Assembly (NCBI GenBank): GCA_030761205.1
Contig: JAULJL010000020.1
Location: forward strand, 5,461,001-5,525,000
DNA length: 64,000 nt
Reading direction: 5' to 3'
Origin: Fremontodendron californicum
Taxonomy: Eukaryota > Streptophyta > Magnoliopsida > Malvales > Malvaceae
Shown here: piece after piece, positions 61,641 through 64,000 of the stretch
How positions within the stretch are numbered: position 1 is the first letter of the stretch
How the letters are laid out: the number at the start of each line of letters is the position of its first letter
The notes under the pieces: model-generated
Databases searched by the model: none
Told to the model about the DNA's origin: nothing
Seen by the model: the letters and a program-made list of their open reading frames with translations, nothing else
Position numbers and translations under genes: made by a program

Positions 61641-62879
61641 GTAAGGCCTCCGGGCACTATTCTTAAGACCTCCGGGCATCATTTTTAAAGTCGCATACAG
61701 CGCATTTTTTCCAAATTATGGGTAAGGCCTCCGGGCACCATTCTTAAGACCTCCGGGCATCATTTTTAAAGTCGCATACAACGCATTTCTTCCAAATTAT
61801 GGGTAAGGCCTCCGGGCACCATTCTTAAGACCTCCGGGCATCATTTTTAAAGTCGCATACAGCGCATTTCTTCCAAATCACGGGTAAGGCCTCCGGGCAC
61901 CATTCTTAAGACCTCCGGGCATCATTTTTAAAGTCGCATACAGCGCATTTTTTTCAAATCACAGGTAAGGCCTCCGGGCACCATTCTTAAGACCTTCGGG
62001 CATCATTTTTAAAGTCGCATACAGCGCATTTCTTCCAAATTATGGGTAAGGCCTCCGGGCACCATTCTTAAGACCTCTGGGCATCATTTTTAAAGTCGCA
62101 TACAGCGCATTTTTTCCAAATCACGGGTAAGGCCTCCGGGCACCATTCTTAAGACCTCCGGGCATCATTTTTAAAGTCGCATACAGCGCATTTTTTTCAA
62201 ATCACAGGTAAGGCCTCCGGGCACCATTCTTAAGACCTCCGGGCATCATTTTTAAAGTCGCATACAGCGCATTTCTTCCAAATTATGGGTAAGGCCTCCG
62301 GGCACCATTCTTAAGACCTCCGGGCATCATTTTTAAAGTCGCATACAGCGCATTTCTTCCAAATCACGGGTAAGGCCTCCGGGCACCATTCTTAAGACCT
62401 TCGGGCATCATTTTTAAAGTCGCATACAGCGCATTTTTTTCAAATCACAGGTAAGGCCTCCGGGCACCATTCTTAAGACCTCCGGGCATCATTTTTAAAG
62501 TCGCATACAGCGCATTTCTTCCAAATTATGGGTAAGGCCTCCGGCCACCATTCTTAAGACCTCCGGGCATCATTTTTAAAGTCGCTTACAGCGCATTTCT
62601 TCCAAATCACGGGTAAGGCCTCCGGGCACCATTCGGTAAGGCCTCCGGGCACCATTCTTAAGACCTCCGGGCATCATTTTTAAAGTCGCATACAGCGCAT
62701 TTCTTCCAAATCACGGGTAAGGCCTCCGGGCACCATTCTTAAGACCTCCGGGCATCATTTTTAAAGTCGCATACAGCGCATTTTTTTCAAATCACAGGTA
62801 AGGCCTCCGGGCACCATTCTTAAGACCTCCGGGCATCATTTTTAAAGTCGCATACAGCGCATAATTTTTCAAATCACAG
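61641..62879 (+). repeat. Tandem array of 81-bp monomers (about 15 copies)
   Basis: Monomers start with GTAAGGCCTCCGGGCACCAT at 61641, 61722, 61803 and so on, every 81 bp to 62798. One extra partial copy of 23 bp (62613-62635) looks like a slippage product. Each monomer contains two related halves (AAGGCCTCCGGGCACCATTC and AAGACCTCCGGGCATCATTT) plus a TCGCATACAGCGCATTTCTT segment. Copies are nearly identical; two variants (TTCCAAATTATGG and TTTCAAATCACAG) alternate irregularly. Looser units flank the array (61563-61640 and 62880-63015). Confidence 0.95.
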
Positions 62880-63015
62880 GTAAGACCTCCGGGCAACATC
62901 TTTAAGACCTCAGGGCATAACGTTTTTCAGGGGTAAGACCTCCGGGCACCAATTTTTAAGACCTCCGGGCACCATTTTAAGACCTTCGGGCACCAATTTT
63001 AAAGCCCTTCGAGCA

Positions 63016-63332
63016 TAAATTTTTCTTTTGAAAATCAAATTCGTTTCCTTAAGACGAATCGAGCCTTGTTTAGGCAGGGAATTCAATTTAAGGACAAAAC
63101 CTTCAATTTATTGTTTAAAAAAAATAATTAAAAAAAATGAAAAAAGAGAAAATAGAAAAAGGAAAAAAGAAAAAAAAAAGAAGAAAAAAGAAGAAAAAAG
63201 AAGAAAAAAATGAAAAATAGAAAATGAAAATGAAAAAGAAACCCCTTTCCCTTTCCTTCACATGTGATGTCACTGACCGTACAAAATTAGTATCGGTTCA
63301 TCTTTTCCTGATTCCTGATTCTCAGCAATAGC
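63016..63332 (+). other. 3' untranslated segment with purine tract
   Basis: Contains a long A/G-rich run at about 63113-63240, then mixed sequence up to the polypurine tract. No ORF. Confidence 0.6.
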
Positions 63333-63346
63333 CAAAGAGGGGCAGC
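63333..63346 (+). other. Polypurine tract
   Basis: CAAAGAGGGGCAGC lies immediately before the 3' LTR start TGTAGACACC, where plus-strand DNA synthesis is primed. Confidence 0.85.
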
Positions 63347-64000
63347 TGTAGACACCTAATTTTGTCCGGACCACTAAACAGGTATGTTTTCCTCCCATAT
63401 TGATGTTTCCGAGTATAAAAAGACTGTTTTCATCCTGCAGGTGGTACTCCGAGACTTAGTTTAAGAGGGCGAGCACAAAAAGTCAAACTTAAAAAAAAGT
63501 CAACCTCGAAAAAGTCAAACCCGAAAAAGTCAACCCTAGAAAGTCAACTACTGAAAAAGTCAACCATTTTCAAAATCAAGATTTTAAGTTCAATTGAAAA
63601 ATGGAGAAAGAATTTTGATAATCCGAGGTCTACATTGAAAGATATGGACTTCGGAAGTTGGGATTTGGAGATTGAGTAGAAAAGAAACCCTAATCCGAGA
63701 AATTTGGGGAAAAGTGCTTAAACGATCAAACTGGTCGAAATTGAAGGTTCCAAATGAAAGATAAGCACTGACTACAGGTAATGGAGAAGTCACTTGCAAG
63801 AAAAACCGAGAGAAAAGTCAATCCGGGAGAAAACCGAGAATTAGGGTTTTAGTGGATTTCGGTGAAATCGGGAAGAATCACAGAAATGGCCCGACTTGGT
63901 AAGACCAAAACCCCCAATGGATGAGGAATGATTAAAAAGGATGGCCCAAGGCTCAGATTGAAGAAAATCTGAAAATCGGACTTGTTTTGAGCAAAACCGG
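63347..64000 (+). repeat. 3' LTR, first 654 bp only
   Basis: Matches 50564 onward with about 9-10 differences by eye, most clustered at 63437-63444 and 63564-63570. Cut by the window edge. The W-box array is intact here too. Confidence 0.95.

Larger units (their letters stand above)
50564..64000 (+). mobile_element. Gag-only Ogre/TAT-type LTR retrotransposon (runs off window)
   Basis: Order: 5' LTR 50564-55016, primer site 55020-55038, leader, gag 57249-58664, non-coding spacer, 81-bp tandem array 61641-62879, polypurine tract 63333-63346, 3' LTR from 63347, cut by the window end. By eye the first 654 bp of the two LTRs differ at about 9-10 positions (about 1.5%), so insertion is recent. Between gag and the 3' LTR I find no protease, reverse transcriptase, RNase H or integrase in any frame, so the element cannot retrotranspose on its own. 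It fits a large non-autonomous derivative that keeps gag. The 5-bp upstream flank is CATAG; its partner lies outside the window. Confidence 0.92.

Noticed and set aside
61641..62879. The regular array considered as a CRISPR-like repeat
   Set aside because: Monomers are contiguous and nearly identical with no unique spacers, and the setting is a plant retrotransposon.

Overview
This is nuclear DNA of a flowering plant, almost certainly a eudicot. It is AT-rich and intron-bearing, it carries three recognisable plant genes, and most of the rest is transposable elements typical of plants (Ogre/TAT-type Ty3/gypsy LTR retrotransposons, hAT, PIF/Harbinger and Mutator-like elements, a short SINE). 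I cannot name the species from the sequence.

Genes, all on the minus strand: (1) 23630-25161, a four-exon gene for a 306-residue plant protein of unknown function. (2) 30154-34604, a nine-exon gene for a 553-residue type I inositol polyphosphate 5-phosphatase with both catalytic signatures. (3) 37863-38449, a two-exon gene for a 157-residue secreted Ole e 1-like protein. All three models splice in frame with GT-AG introns. They are separate single genes, not an operon or cluster. A fourth coding region, 47803-48123, encodes a small viroplasmin/RNase H1-N-like domain with a C-terminal membrane anchor. It lies inside a PIF/Harbinger-type DNA transposon (47328-49532).

LTR elements dominate. The right end (50564 to beyond 64000) is a young, gag-only, apparently non-autonomous Ogre/TAT-type element. 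It has a 4.45-kb 5' LTR, a tRNA-Arg-type primer site, a repeat-rich leader, an intact 471-codon gag, no pol, about fifteen 81-bp tandem repeats, a polypurine tract, and the first 654 bp of the 3' LTR. Three related solo LTRs lie at 2871-5833 (+), 13680-18666 (-) and 42040-45089 (-), each flanked by a perfect 5-bp target duplication, and a decayed fifth copy ends at 37431. Smaller LTR remnants lie at 10335-10922 (solo LTR, perfect duplication), 45975-46978 nested in a TRIM-like element, and around 20560-20790.

DNA elements: hAT-type MITEs at 6904-7632 (with a paralogous empty site next door), 11553-11851, 13078-13324, 21712-22252, 27035-27736 and 28787-29412; an older hAT-like repeat split by the solo LTR at 13680-18666; Mutator-like elements at 9485-9780 and 25460-26982; and a SINE at 39795-39902.

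The most interesting signals are: the gag-only element with its 3' tandem array; a conserved structured U5 block (a covarying hairpin plus a second primer-site-like motif) shared by several LTR families; a 15-bp-phased W-box array in the LTRs; an apparent core-promoter swap between two LTRs; and the tail-anchored viroplasmin-like gene inside a DNA transposon.
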